Below are positions 33,015 through 45,601 of a DNA stretch of 64,000 nt, piece by piece; the stretch's first letter is position 1; each line of letters starts with the position of its first letter. The DNA is from Lytechinus pictus (Eukaryota > Echinodermata > Echinoidea > Temnopleuroida > Toxopneustidae), in NCBI RefSeq assembly GCF_037042905.1, contig NC_087249.1, positions 41,065,401-41,129,400 of the forward strand. The letters run 5' to 3'. The translations under genes and the position numbers were made by a program. A model generated the notes under the pieces. It was not told the DNA's origin, searched no databases, and worked only from the letters and a program-made list of their open reading frames with translations.

Positions 33015-33296
33015 CACTGTTAAAAAACCCGTGATTTTACAGGAAAAAAGAAGATTTTTGCAGAAAGCAATAACAGAATCATTCTGTAAATTCATAAAAC
33101 AGGAATTTTTTTGCAATTTAACCGAACAGGTCTGTTTAAAAAGGGGAAAAGGGTGTTTTATTTAAGGAAATTTGTAAGATTCCATACACCAAATACCAAT
33201 TTTCTGTAAGATAACGCAATCCGGTAAGATTACAGGTGTTCTCGAGACTCTGCTGCAGGAACTGCTTTTATTTTAAGGATAAATTTTCTAACAGTG
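33015..33296. mobile_element. MITE, CACTGTTA family, well-kept copy
   Basis: 282 bp, flanked by TA, with ends CACTGTTAAAAAA / TTTTCTAACAGTG. Same family as 2437-2752. No coding capacity. Confidence 0.85.
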
Positions 33297-33623
33297 TAGA
33301 TGGAAATCCATCAATGTCATCATTTTTCCTACAGGAAATTTGCACAAAAATGTCCTTTTGCAAACAATGAGGAGCATACTGAATTGTCAAGACAACCATG
33401 AAAGCGATGAATGTATGATATACATCATATATTCTAGAAAACGTTTTGAACAAATATGCATTTTAGATGGTGGCGTTGGTGGCTTTCCATAGTTGTGGGT
33501 AATAGGATGAATCGCAATATTTTGTAAGACAGGACCCGTGGATTTTCAGTCGTGTATTATTTATTTATTTAATTTTATTTACTATTCTTCTTTCTTTCAT
33601 TTCTTCTTCCCTTTTCCGAAGAT

Positions 33624-33760
33624 GTGCTGTGGTCTAATGGATAGACTCTGCAGAATACAGATCGCAAGGTTCGGGGTTCGACTCCCGCCTCGGCACTAAC
33701 GCCTTTGACAAGGCGTTGATCTATTTCTGTCACACTCGACACAGGTAAGGCAAATAGACA
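33624..33760 (+). mobile_element. tRNA-derived SINE-like element
   Basis: 33624-33696 is tRNA-sized (73 nt), with a 7-bp acceptor pairing at six positions, an A box TGGTCTAATGGA and a consensus B box GGTTCGACTCC. The T stem pairs at only three of five positions and base 33 of the anticodon loop is A, so a working tRNA is unlikely. An AACGCC..GGCGTT hairpin and a CACTCGACACAGGTAAGG..AAAT tail follow, typical of invertebrate SINE bodies (family knowledge). Confidence 0.65.
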
Positions 33761-34446
33761 CCCATTTTATTCATAATTACCCATTTGCATTTCATTTATC
33801 ATTAGAAAGTGTTGAACTGTGCTATTCTGTTTGGTAACCACCATCACTCATACTGCATGAATTCTATTTACTGCATATATATTCATGTATTCATTTTGAT
33901 TCCTGTATTTAGACGTGATTCAATCCATTCTGTACATTCGACCTCGACTTACTCCATATCTCACAAGTCATAGGCTTGATGATACCGATATTGTGAAAGC
34001 CTCTCCGTTTTACAGATACACGCGCAAAATTGAAGTCCCATTATTGAATCGTTCTCTTAACCTACTTTTCAAATCACGATGTCACGGTGTATCAATTCTC
34101 TAAAGAATCGATGAGGATTTGAGTATGATACATTTACTTACGAGCTGTCATTTGAAATGAGGTTGGTAGTAATGCGTATCGTGCAATCCCTATGTAATTT
34201 CATCACCATGATCACTAGTCCACAAATTACTGGAACATTGCATCCATTTCCAGGTAATACATCTGTTGTGTTATAGCTGAAACAGTGACAAATGATCATT
34301 ATTTTGCGTCGTATTGATAGTTGTTCTAGCTCTTACCTTGTATACAGACCGTACTAACCAGATAGTATTGTGGTCAAATCCTACTGCTGCTCTATCATCC
34401 TTTGGCAAATGCATCACTGTATACTTTGTCACTCTCCATTCAGGTG
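33761..34446. other. no gene seen
   Basis: A frame at 33915-34103 follows a TGTATTTAG acceptor-like site, but nothing else supports an exon. Confidence 0.45.
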
Positions 34447-34450
34447 TTAA

Positions 34451-35077
34451 AGGGAAATCAAATCTTTGGAGCAAGTGGGCTTGTGCGGAAAGAGAAAAAT
34501 CAAAGAATTAGATCAAAGAGAGTTTGAGAAAAATCGGACAAATAATGACAAAGTTATGAGCACTTGAATATTGCGATCACTTCTGCTATGGAGATCCTCT
34601 CATTGGCAATGCGACAAAGATGTGTGATGTGACATTGTGAATAACTTTCCCAGTGATGGACTATAAAAAAAAATGTATATATATATTTATTTTTTTTTGC
34701 TTTTTATGGTGATACAAACTCTTTATATATAATTTATTCCTTAAAAAATCTGTATTACTCCTATAGAAAGAATACATGATCTACTAATAAATGTGATAAA
34801 AGAAGCAGTTTAAGTGAAATATATCGAAAAGTAGTAATGGGAAAGTTGTTCACATGACTGTGACATCACCATAGAGATAGTTAGTATACATCTCTATGGA
34901 CATCACACATCTTTGTCGCATTGCCAACTGAATGATCTACATTGTAATAATGATCCAAACTTCAAATGCTCATAACTTTCTTATTATTTATTCAATTTTT
35001 CTCAAACTTTCTTTGAACTGTTTCTTCGATTTTTTTGTTTTCACACAAGCTATCTTGTTTCAAAGTTTCATTTTCCG
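34451..35077. mobile_element. foldback MITE, TTAA target
   Basis: 627 bp bounded by TTAA (34447-34450 and 35078-35081). The arms pair across blocks such as CACATCTTTGTCGCATTGCC and AAATCGGACAAATAATGA. TTAA use is typical of piggyBac or Kolobok relatives (family knowledge). No coding capacity. Confidence 0.75.
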
Positions 35078-35708
35078 TTAAGTTGGTACCCGGTAGTATG
35101 TAATTCCAATGTCGTTGGCTTAGCGATGAAAGTATATTTACTGTTCATAGCCTAAATATTCCCCAGGGAGTAAAGATTGTGCATACGCAATCGCCATTGT
35201 TAGCTCTTTACAAAAGTATTGTTATCCCGTGTCACCCAGTTGAACAATTTAGTCCTATATCTGTATATGATTGGTCTAAACCCAGTATGATATGCGCCTG
35301 TTCCGTATTGCCAACCCTTTTATTCCCCCCCCCCCCCCCCTTGAACTGATGGAGCACAAAATCTGTTTCTTCATAGTTTTTTTTTGTATTAATCTGCTTG
35401 ATCTACTTTCTCGAGTGGCTTGGGCATGGAAGAAAATAATGATACAATAACCACTCGTGCGTTTGAAAGATATGAAGTGTCTTCATGCTTGTGTCTCTCT
35501 TCGTGAAATGTCGGACGCTAACGTACAATATTGTGAAGTGGTTAGCTCATTCCTTGTTTGCTTTTGAAAATCTATATTTCACTATGGAAACAGGTTTTTC
35601 TTTTTTAAGCGGGGCAAACTTATCAGCATCTATCATTAACTGTGTAATATGAATAGCTGTAGGGTTGAAGTATACCCTTTCGAGATTTAAACTATTAGTA
35701 ATACAGGT

Positions 35709-36229
35709 CAGGGTTGGGCTCAATTACAAGGTAATTGATCAATTACATAATTAATTACATTTTTTGAGTAATTGTTATTGTAATTAAAATTTTGAACGGG
35801 AAAGTAATTGCAATTGTAATTGAAAAAAAAAAGTAATTTACTTCCATTACTGTAAATTACTTTTAATTACATTCAATTACTTTACAGTAAACTCACTTAA
35901 TTTATAAATTAATTTCGTGACATTTTTCATGTCAACTGCTTCAGCCTCAAAGAGGGTAACAGGCAGAATCCGTGCTCTTTAACCTAAACCTTCATCTTTT
36001 CAGTTTCTCTGTAACTTAAAAGTATTTTGAAATAGGTGGTAATATGTACAGAAAAAATTTAGTGTCAGTTATGACTTTTCTAGAAAGTAATTGAAATTGT
36101 AATTGACAAAAGTAATTGGTAATTGTAATCATAAAACATGTAATTTAATTGAAAAGTAATTGTAAATGAACATTTCTTCAATTATTTTATTGCAATTGTA
36201 ATTGAAGAAAGTTATTGAGCCAAACCCTG
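35709..36229. mobile_element. hAT-like element with AATTAC repeats
   Basis: 521 bp, starting CAGGGTTGGGCTCAATTAC and ending GTTATTGAGCCAAACCCTG. The interior is rich in AATTAC/GTAATT. The flanks AATACAGG (before one extra T) and AATACAGA match at seven of eight positions, fitting an 8-bp hAT duplication. Non-autonomous. Confidence 0.75.
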
Positions 36230-36574
36230 AATACAGAGAATAAAATAGATTAGGCCTAGAATTGTGTTTGTGTGGTGAATCTAAGATGTTTTGAGAGAAA
36301 ATGTGTCTGTTTTGCTCCTTTGTTACACAATCAGTGAAATATTAAGTAGTGAATTGTTATTTAACTGGTCCTCTATTACAAGACTATACACTGCTCAGAA
36401 TGATGCATTACGGGTAATGAACCTGGCCAGATATGAGTAGTTGAGGACTTGAGATGAGGCTACCAAGTCTGCTGGTTCGTATGCCCTTTAAAAGATGCCC
36501 ACGCCCCGACTCTCTCTTTCTTCTTTCTACCCCCCTTCTGTCTTTACATTTAGTCATATAACATTATATATATA

Positions 36575-37398
36575 CAGTGCGTCCCACAAAAAACGAAACC
36601 GAGATTTATCGATGATTTATCATAACTTAATCACAAATACAATAGACAAATGACCTACCATTGTAAAGCTTAGAATCTTTTCTTTCATCTAAAATTACTT
36701 AGATTATTTCTCATTCACGCATGAGTGAGCAAAAATAAATTTGAAGAGGGGATACCAAAAAGTCATTTGGCGGGCTATATCTGGGTTTCAAAAAGAAAAA
36801 CACATTTTTTAAAAGTTCAATATCTGCTCTTTAATTTTATACCTCAATTGCGGAAATGGTCAAGAAATAACAAAGTTCTGGTTATTTGAAATAAGGCTTG
36901 AATTTCAATAATTTCATAAAATTAAGAGGTTCTACAGGCTCGCGTTCAAACTCACTCGACACTCCGTTTTGTTGACGATCAGCCATGCATTAAGTCTTTT
37001 GTTAACCGTGCGATATATAGCTTCTGTGGGAAACCGGTGAAAACACGTTTATTTAATGAAATTATGGAAATACAAGCATTGTTTCGAGGGAACATAACTT
37101 TTTTATTTCTTGACCATTTTTTGTGATTAAGGTATCAAATAAAAGAGCAGATATTGAACTTTTTAGGCATGTGATTTTCTTTTTGAAATTCAGATACCCC
37201 CCGCCAAATGAGTTTTTGGTATCCTTTCTTCAAATTGTTTTTGCTCACTCATGCGTGAATGGGGAATACTCTAAGTAATATCAGATGAAAGAAGAGATTC
37301 TAAGCTTTACATTGGTAGGTCATTTGTCTATTGTATTTTTGATTAAGTTATGATAAATCATCGCTTAATCTCGGTTTCGTTTTTTCTGGGACGCACTG
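36575..37398. mobile_element. foldback element with CAGTGCGTCCCA ends, TA target
   Basis: 824 bp. Ends CAGTGCGTCCCACAAAAAACG / inverse ...CTGGGACGCACTG lie between TA dinucleotides. Inverted similarity continues through most of the element in arms of about 350 bp. Tc1/mariner-type by termini and target (inference). No transposase frame. Confidence 0.85.
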
Positions 37399-37783
37399 TA
37401 TATATATATATATATATGCATACATTTCTTCTTCCTTTTCTTCTTTCTATACATTTGCCTTTATGATTTCTTATATTCTTAAATCGCGTTAAAATAGTAA
37501 GCATCGGATTTGATAAAATTAAAAGAGATGCAATTTTCCCATACCAAATTAACAACATAGAAGTGCCTCCATCATTCTCCGGATTAAGGAAAATGCAAGA
37601 GCCATGTCATCATTTGAGTTTTACAGTGGTAAAAGTCACATTTTTATTAAGACCAAACTTCATTCTCATTGCCGTCGATCCGCTGCCTATGCTGGAGTTA
37701 GAAGACTAATATAAATTGAGTTATGTCGTATATTTTCTCGAATTTCTTGTATAAGTTACCAAGGGAATTGTAAAAACCTCATA

Positions 37784-37949
37784 CATTGTAAAAAATGAAG
37801 TGCTAATTTAGCACTTACAGTGCTTGTATAGTGACTGCACTACAAGTGCTGATTTTCTTGTTCAAATTTAAATTAGAAAATCAGCACTCGTAGTGCAGTC
37901 ACTATACAAGCACTGTAAATGCTAAATTAGCACATCATTTTTTACAGTG
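37784..37949. mobile_element. 166-bp foldback MITE, copy a
   Basis: Flanked by TA. The arms run from CATTGTAAAAAATGAAGTGC to the inverse ending TTTTTTACAGTG and pair almost completely around an AT-rich centre. Sister copy at 38394-38559. Confidence 0.9.
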
Positions 37950-38393
37950 TAATTATCAAATATCAAGTAATTCTGTGTCCTTTGATTGACGTTTGATATG
38001 CGGTATAGGATGCGTACAACATGTATAGCCAACAACTTCAGTCATCCAAACCTCTTTTATCATTGGTAAATCCCATTTTAGTCTCTGCTTTCTCATGTTT
38101 CTTTCACCAAAACTTCGTACTCATCACATTCATAATTTGAAACCAACTTCATTATATACTTAATGATACTATCTACAATGTGATTATTGCACAAAGTTCA
38201 CATTTATTGAATATGACGAAATATATGTTGGGACGCATCAAAAGAATTTAGGCGCCCATTTCATAAAGACTTGCTGTTGCGGTAACCACGGCAACTACCA
38301 TTAAAAGGTCGATTTTATTTGGGGTTACGTACCACGAGATTCTTAAAAAGGGTCCAATATAATTACATACTGGTCAGTTTGCTTCAGAAACTA

Positions 38394-38559
38394 CACTGTA
38401 AAAAATGAAGTGCTAATTTAGCACTTAAAGTGCTTGTATAGTGACTGCACTACGAGTGCTAATTTTCTAGTTTAAATTTGAACTAAAAAATCAGCACTCG
38501 TAGTGCAGTCACTATGCAAGCACTGTAAGTGCTAATTTAGCACTTCATTTTTTACAGTG
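38394..38559. mobile_element. 166-bp foldback MITE, copy b
   Basis: Same family, length and TA target as copy a, 444 bp away. The arms contain GTGCTAATTTAGCACTT and AGTGACTGCACTACGAGTGC with their inverses. Confidence 0.9.
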
Positions 38560-40459
38560 TACTGGGGTATAATTCAGACATTATGAGCGAGTCTAACACA
38601 CGGGGAAAATATGCTCATTCACCATGGTAGAGTTGTTATTTCAATCTAAAATAATGCCCATCATTTTTTTTTAGGTGTATCATGTTCTTTCAGTCTCCAA
38701 ACAAATGACTTTGTCTGCTCTCCGAAACCCTATACTGTGTTTACCATCTGTCCAAATGGAACAGCTATCTGTAAATAAAGTGTTCCTCGGTAATTGGTTT
38801 ATTGTTAAATTTCTTTGTTCTTTTAATTTACTGAAGTATATTTTTTATGAATTCAAGAAGGGTGTAATTGTTATTATCATTTTATATTATTTTACTGATA
38901 TATGATCATTAATATGCCACAGTCTATCTAGAATTATTACAACATTGCATCTTGCGTGCCTCATGATGAGTTCACGAGCTTCCCCAACCTTTCTGAATCT
39001 CAGTACGAGAGACTATACAAAAGATCAAATTGTTTGTTTTATTCAACTAAAACAATTCTTAGAATACTGGACCAACTTTTTAAATAAGACAATAGCTAGA
39101 CATCATAATAGAGCAATTAAACGTGTCACAAGTTCAAGATCCACAATATAAAATCGATTAATATGAGATTTAACAAATGATGCTACAATGTTAGATGCGA
39201 GTTTCATATTTCAAATTTGATATTAGTTGATTTTATGAAATATTTTTTCACGATGGAGCCACCAAAGGCTTTGATTGAATTATGACATTTTTTAATCCCT
39301 TTTTCTTCTCCTTTGTTTTTATTTCTCCGAAAAAATAAGGGAAGGGAATAAAGATGTGTTCAGAGTACCCAATTTATTTTCCGACAGAAATTTCCATCTC
39401 AGTACACGATAGCAAAGAAGCTAGAAAAGTGATCCCTCGTCCAAATTGTTTTTTGTGTGAACCAATGACGATTATTTTCGTAGCATTATGTGGTGGTATG
39501 ATAAATAAACACATCCATGTTTAGCCTGCGTCTTCAATTTAAATAATCAAAATACTAAACCAGACTATCCTTGAGAACGTAGCCACTGCACATCTATGAC
39601 TTTTTTGTGAAGAAAATTGAAATAGATTTGAAATATTGCGGAGAATGTGGTCTCCAAGGAAAATATTGTCGAACCTTTGTGCACACTACAGAAACGAATG
39701 TGAAAACAACAATCAAAACCATTATCATAAATATCCATCGTACAAACATTCACGTTATTTCTATCTCTAACAAATACACAATTATTTCATTTCAACTTAT
39801 TTCTGTGTTCTTTCAATGTTTATATAATTTTTCAAAATCTACCGATGTATAATGGACGGAATAGATGAGGGCACATTAAATAATTGTTTTTAAAAGATGG
39901 AAACAGATTCTTTTCAAGATAAATCGACGAACGTTCTAAAAATGGGAGACCTTTAGTTTGACAACCACATCAATAAATCATCAACTAAATAGGTTTGGCT
40001 ATTTGTGAAGCCACGCAACGCCCCCATAATATCTACATTCGAGCCCTTTTCAAAGTCGTTTATTTACAAATTGATCGCCATACTGTTCGCAGTAGCTACC
40101 CGCCAGTAGAATTATCAAACAATAATTACATGTTGATATAAAAATATAACTTTACATGATCGATATCAAATTTCAAAATTATTTAATCATTTATGAAGCT
40201 AGTCATACCTACAGCACAATTTATTTTTTTAAGTTGGAGCATCATTCACTTTATTTTTAGAAGTTCAGAAATACGTAGAATTTTATTATATTACATCTTG
40301 ATTTGAAAACTCAGACTCGTATCTATAAAGGACAAAGGTAGATAAATGTGTATGCTTATTTCATAAAACACAGATAAAACAGCAACACGGCAGTACAATT
40401 GGGATTCTCGTTGAACTCCACATGCTTATTAAATGAGTTTAATAGCCTTACACTTCTCT
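38560..40459. other. no exon seen; presumed 3' flank of the minus-strand gene
   Basis: Open frames at 38675, 38945 and 39607 lack protein features. Sequence from 38702 to 43909 occurs once in the window because unit 2 runs off the end. Confidence 0.45.
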
Positions 40460-43400
40460 TTTATTAATTATCATCACACCAGCCTCAAGCCTGTGCGTAC
40501 TTCTAACGTAGATGGCGTAGATGGGGTGGTCCTACTTATAAATACAGTGTTTCCATGTGCAAAATGTGATTAACTGAAGGTCGCATTGAGTTAGTGTAAT
40601 ATTATATATTTCATATTTCTTTAATCTGAACATCGAAATATATTCAAATATTGAGAGCAAATAACATTACTTTCTTCAAGCCGTTTGTTTCAAAAGTAAG
40701 TATTAAATAAAGTTCTTTCTTTCTATGCAATATTCTCATTGTTCGAGGCGACATTAGATTTTGAAATCATGTTTTCCATAGCCACCTTAGCTTCCTTGGA
40801 CAGTCCGCCATTTTGCTTTCCTTGGTTGATATTCTTTTCGCTAAAGTATCACACAATTGGAATAGAAAGGGGAAAAGTTTATTAATGAATCAAATGTAGA
40901 ATTAACATTTCTAACGAATGAAATGTTACACCCATACACAGTTAGGGAAATTATGTAGTTCTACTATGCGTAATGAATAAAATAATATAAAAACAATGAA
41001 GTATGTGTTTGATAAATTACATTCATTCCCATTAGGTAATGGCTGGAAACTTACATAAGCCGGATTAAGTTGAATGGCAAGCCAGTTTTCCATATGAAAT
41101 GGGGGTCACGTGTGCTTTCTAATCTAAAGAACAGATTATGAATACTATAATAATGATTATGTGATGAAAACTGTTAACATAAAGATAATCATAATAATGG
41201 TAAAAAGTAATACTAACAACATAATGATAATAAAATATTTCAATGCTGATCACAGGCCATTATTAAATAGAGATTTTTACTTAACGAGGGAAATTGGGAT
41301 GGGAGGGATTTGCCAGTATTACGATATCGATTGTTTATATCGTTCGTTTTTTCAGGTGTATTTGTTAATGTAGTCTGTTCGGTAGTACACTTTTTTGAAT
41401 ATTTTGTAATTGCCAGTTGAGGCTTCAATGTGACCATATTTACAGGATAAAGCTATTTTTGTAACTTGTATTATTGGTGTTGAACCACTACTGAGAGCGA
41501 TTCCTAAAAGTTCGAGTCCAATCACAGGACTCAATGTGATCATCCTTATGATGACTTTACCTATCTTTCACGAGGCACTGTATTTCGTTGTGCTGTAGTG
41601 GTCCGTCAGGCTGTTGTTAAAAGAAAATAAAAATTCGTTAAAAATACTAATACCATAAATAAATGTTTTTTCAACAAAAAACACATCACAAAATGTTGTA
41701 TTATGATGATAAAATAACCGCATTTGATTCGAAATTGTATTATTTTACCAATGATTTAGCGAATTATGAAATTAACAATTAATTCTCCATGAATAAAAAC
41801 AGCATATAATTTCACCCATTTTGGCGGCAATTTTACGTGGTCAGAGTGTTCCTATGTTACGCACTTTCGTTTTAAAATCCAAATTGATGCGGTAGGTTTT
41901 CCGTGAGCTAGCACATATTTGAGGCACCATTTTTGCCCTTTTTTGACAATATAAAAAATAATTTTGGGGAATTCATTTGGTCAAATTATTATTTATTAAT
42001 AAACCGACAACGTCGATGTGGCACTGGAATGTGGCTGCCGGGCCCACAATCAACTGGGCAAAATTAATTTGGGGGTATTTTTGTTTCAGATTTCTATTTC
42101 GAACAATAAAATATATGGATTTATTAAAGTGCTGGGATTATTCACAATTTATCCGGTAAGTGTTTTATAACGCATGCTTTAATCTGCATGGTCCGATGGA
42201 CAATTTGACAGCAATACCAAAATACTTTTCGCATTAAAGTTGTTGAAAGCTTTCCCTACGGAATGAATCTTTATTTTTCTTCCCGTATGTATTCTTCTCA
42301 ATATTGCACTGGTAAGGTGGAATACAAACAAAAGGATAAGCTACCTTGATACCCTTTAATATAGGAAACGCAAGAATATCTAACCCATCCCACAATAGCT
42401 CCATAAACAAATATATATACTTTTGAATTTTCTTAAAAACAAAAATGAGAGATTTTCTGGGAAAGTGATATATATTGTTAGAGTTAGGTGTAGATTGATT
42501 ACTTATATTGCTATATACAGAAATGTTAAGACTCTATTATCTTATGAAACCTTTGTTTTTTAGATACTTACGCTTAGTTTCTTCTTTGTAGAATCCTGAT
42601 TGGTACTTAATCCATTGTTAAGATGGTTAGTTTCATCTACGCTTGACGTTTTCACCGGGTTATCATGACAATCCTATATAAGTGGATAAACAACAAAATC
42701 ATCTATACCACAAGGAGTGTGGTTTCACATGAACAATCAATAAAGATTTATTCTTTTTAAGAAACAAAGAAGCTACTTCTCGCGCCGGTTTAAAAATCGT
42801 TACTTATCAGATTTTTATTTTCTTTTAGTAAATTGGTCTGAAGATTCCTTCCAAATATATGCTTCATTGATTGTTACTTTGATAAAGTAATGATAAAACA
42901 TTGTTACATCTCTCAATTTTTTTTTTCTGGAACGCATTGATAAACAAAAAAGTGCTTCAGAATGATACTGCGGAATAGTTACCTCATTATCAAACTCCAA
43001 CCTTATTTGCTGTTTTCTCATTCGATGATTATTCGTAAAGATTGTTTTTGTGTTGTGATTTCATGTTTTTTTTCTATTTATGATGACTCAATGATTTCGT
43101 AGCTGATAAATATTTTGTTTATTTTTGTAACTTTTATCGCATATAAATGTGCAAAACGCATCTTTTCCTTAAAAAAGACAGAAAGCGTAAAAATTATCGG
43201 CCCTTACTTCGGATAATTTTTAACCGGAACGGGGTGTGGTGCCAATTATTAACAGGCTCGTTCCAAGTTAATCTGAACCGGAATTTTTTACAAATGCCTA
43301 TCATCATATTTACCATGCCCTGCGAGTCGTCACTGCTTTTCCTGCAAAGCGCCACCGTGTCATTTGCATTGCTTTTAGAAGATGATCCAGAAGTCGACTT

Positions 43401-43526
43401 AGACTTTCCCGAAATATTCCTGTTACCACCCTTGCCGCTTGCAGTATTGGAGACGGACGAAAGGGCTGTAGAACTGATCATTCCCGCCTTGGTCTTGCCG
43501 TATCGACGCTCGTATGCTTTCCTCAC
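40460..43526 (-). CDS. 3' part of an unidentified multi-exon host gene
   Basis: Four exons on the minus strand join in frame: 43526-43314 (71 codons, phase 0), 42673-42572 (34 codons, phase 0), 41610-41561 (16 codons plus 2 nt) and 40840-40723 (1 nt plus 38 codons and stop TAG). Each has canonical AG acceptors and GT donors (GTAAAT, GTAAGT, GTAAAG), and the 2+1 nt split across the last intron makes a Ser codon. The predicted C-terminus of about 160 residues is hydrophilic and rich in Ser, Lys and Asn, with no membrane segment, motif or family I recognise. It may be the cytoplasmic tail of a larger protein (inference). A minus-strand AATAAA lies at 40460-40465. Upstream exons are not in this copy: the duplication junction is only 384 bp away. 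Confidence 0.7.
40723..40840 (-). CDS. host gene terminal exon
   Basis: Acceptor TACTTTAG. The first base completes a Ser codon with the preceding exon. Encodes EKNINQGKQNGG...SNNENIA and stops at TAG 40723-40725. Confidence 0.75.
41561..41610 (-). CDS. host gene exon (50 bp)
   Basis: Acceptor TTTTAACAACAG, donor GTAAAG. Encodes PDGPLQHNEIQCLVKD and leaves AG for the next codon. Confidence 0.75.
42572..42673 (-). CDS. host gene exon (34 codons)
   Basis: Acceptor CTTATATAG, donor GTAAGT. Encodes DCHDNPVKTSS...STKKKLS, open in one frame only, phase 0 to 0. Confidence 0.75.
42983..43009 (-). CDS. possible 27-bp micro-exon
   Basis: QIRLEFDNE between an AAACAG acceptor and a GTAACT donor, phase 0 on both sides, so it would keep frame with the exons at 43314 and 42572. 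The acceptor lacks a pyrimidine tract, so this is a weak call. Confidence 0.2.
43314..43526 (-). CDS. host gene exon (71 codons)
   Basis: Acceptor TATTTTCAG before GTGAGG; donor GTAAAT after codon Met. Starts VRKAYERRYGK and continues Ser/Lys/Asn-rich. The open frame continues past the donor but loses its composition bias. Confidence 0.65.
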
Positions 43527-43909
43527 CTGAAAATACACACAAATACACTTTTTTAAGTACCATGTTTGTACCCATTTTTTTAATAACTAGCAAATTGCTA
43601 ATCCCACTTTACGTCAATCACAATTCACAAAACTACTATGTGTATCCCTATACCCCGATGACATCAGATAATAATAATAATTGTGAAAAAATTCTTGTAA
43701 CCGATATTGCCAAATTCATACATCCCAAATTCTTGCCCTTTCCTGTGTAGGGACGTGCTCCCCCCCCCCCCCCTCCTGATTATATATACACATACATGTA
43801 TATTATTACTATTATTATTAATATTATTACTAGTATTAGTAGTATTGAAAGAGCCTAATTGTATACCGCGTGTGCGCGGATTGACAATCTGAACTAAACT
43901 TGATTTGGG
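43527..43909. other. no exon seen; junction-proximal sequence
   Basis: C-run at 43761-43773 and (ATT)n at 43803-43840. Ends at the duplication junction, TTGATTTGGG|GGGGTTAGACC, where a G-run is shared by both sides. Confidence 0.6.
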
Positions 43910-44379
43910 GGGGTTAGACCTCATCCTAATTGACCTTTGACCCATGACCTTTGACCGCATGACCTTTGACCGCATGACCTTTGACCCCAACTTCCGGTCA
44001 CTGTTGACCCCGTGACCCCACCTTCCGGTCAATCATGACCTTTGACCTTTGGGTACGCGGTAAACAGGAAATTGGATAATGGAGCGCGGGAAGCGATTTT
44101 AATTGGATAATGGAGCGCGGGACGCGATTTTAATTGGATAATGACTCCGCGTGGGGACGCCATCTTAATTGGATAATGAAGCGCGGGACGCGATTTTAAT
44201 TGGATAATGACTCCGCGTGGGGACGCGATTTTAATTGGATAATGACTCCGCGTGGGGACGCCATCTTAATTGGATATGAGTCCACGTAGGGACTCGATCT
44301 ACAGGAAATTTAATTAACCTCCGCGTGGGTGATCTCCCGCGCCCTCGCCTATAAATGATGGGAGTAAACCGAGAACACC

Positions 44380-45090
44380 ATGACCTTTAGCCCGGTCATC
44401 CATGCCCTTTACCCCGGTCAGCCTTTGACCACACGACCCGATGGGTTGACCCAGACTTCCGGCCAGCCACAACGTCACCATGAATCGGTATTACGACACA
44501 GTTACGCAACCACGGCCGTGATGTCATATCCCAGGGAATTACCCTTTACCCGGTATTGCACCACCGTGGCGCAATCGTCACGTATAGGATACGATGCACA
44601 AAACAGACGTATGATTTCTGCACAGTTTCCTATCGAAAAAAGGATCTTTCTCCGCCTTCCAGCGGATATGTCAACCGCCTCGCATGACGTCACCGGCTAC
44701 GTAAGCACCGTGATGTCATCCCAGGGAATTCCCCTTATCCCATCGTATCGGTATTGCACCACCGTGGCGCAATCGTCACGTATAGGATACGATGCACGAA
44801 ACAGACGTATGATTTCTACAGAGTTTCCTATTGAAAAAATTATCTTTCTTTGCCTACCAGCAGATATGTCGAACCCGATATGTCAAGTGCCTCGCGGTTC
44901 ACGAATCGATCACCCCACTCACGACCAACGCCCGTCATTGAACTTGGGATATCCTATTCAAGGTGAAAGCCGGCTCTCTCTGTCTCTTATTACAACAATT
45001 ATTGGTAATCCAACATGTGATTATAATCCTGATAACAGTGGCATCTCAAGCTCTACTCATTCCAGACTTTCCCCCATCAAAACTCTCTGA
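44380..45090 (+). CDS. unidentified 236-codon ORF, element 2 left arm
   Basis: Identical to 19088-19798, including the doubled 66-codon block. Coding status equally uncertain. Confidence 0.35.
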   Translation: MTFSPVIHALYPGQPLTTRPDGLTQTSGQPQRHHESVLRHSYATTAVMSYPRELPFTRYCTTVAQSSRIGYDAQNRRMISAQFPIEKRIFLRLPADMSTASHDVTGYVSTVMSSQGIPLIPSYRYCTTVAQSSRIGYDARNRRMISTEFPIEKIIFLCLPADMSNPICQVPRGSRIDHPTHDQRPSLNLGYPIQGESRLSLSLITTIIGNPTCDYNPDNSGISSSTHSRLSPIKTL

Positions 45091-45601
45091 CTTTTCCATA
45101 CTGTTTTGTACATACCTCCATACTTTTCATTTTAACTCACATGACCTGCACGGCTCTCTGACCCGCAAAAGTATACTATATTGAAACCCGTAGACGACTC
45201 CTTTCAATCAACTTAAATTCATCCGCAGTACAGATGGTGATAACATGAAACACTATACAGTCAAGGATGATTCTTTATTATTACTATCATTTATTCTATT
45301 CCATTTCAATGTAGATAGGTTCAATTAGTGTATAAACAGCAGATTTTGATACAAAGGTAAAAATAATGTAAGATATGTTCTCAAATTACGTTGTCACAAC
45401 AAAATAATTAACTGTTCATTGTTAATATTAAAGTGAAGTTCTCGTTTTTTCTTTTCCTTCGCTTAACTTAATGGATTGTAACACATGTCTATGGATGGCA
45501 TTCAGAAAATATGAACACAATGAAGTTCAAACTGTCATTTATGCCCGCATTTATGTTGACGGCGTTTTCTTGGATTATTCGACAAGCTGATGTTTGTGCC
45601 T

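Larger units (their letters stand above)
18618..43909. repeat. tandem duplication, unit 1 (about 25.3 kb)
   Basis: From GGGGTTAGACC at 18618 the sequence is repeated from 43910 onward in the same orientation. Offset is 25292 at the start, 25302 after the decamer arrays, 25295 by 30464, 25298 by 31041 and 25299 by 37358. Each step is explained by one decamer or a C/G-run length difference. The unit ends at 43909, in TTGATTTGGG just before the G-run shared with the element. Real duplication and assembly artefact both remain possible. Confidence 0.93.

Noticed and set aside
33624..33696. Functional tRNA gene
   Set aside because: A and B boxes are good and the length fits, but the T stem is broken, base 33 is A and not T, the anticodon stem is short, and a SINE-like body follows.
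43664..44032. 122-codon minus-strand frame crossing the duplication junction
   Set aside because: Composed of the (ATT)n tract and the DR1 site cluster; it spans a junction and cannot be an ancestral gene.
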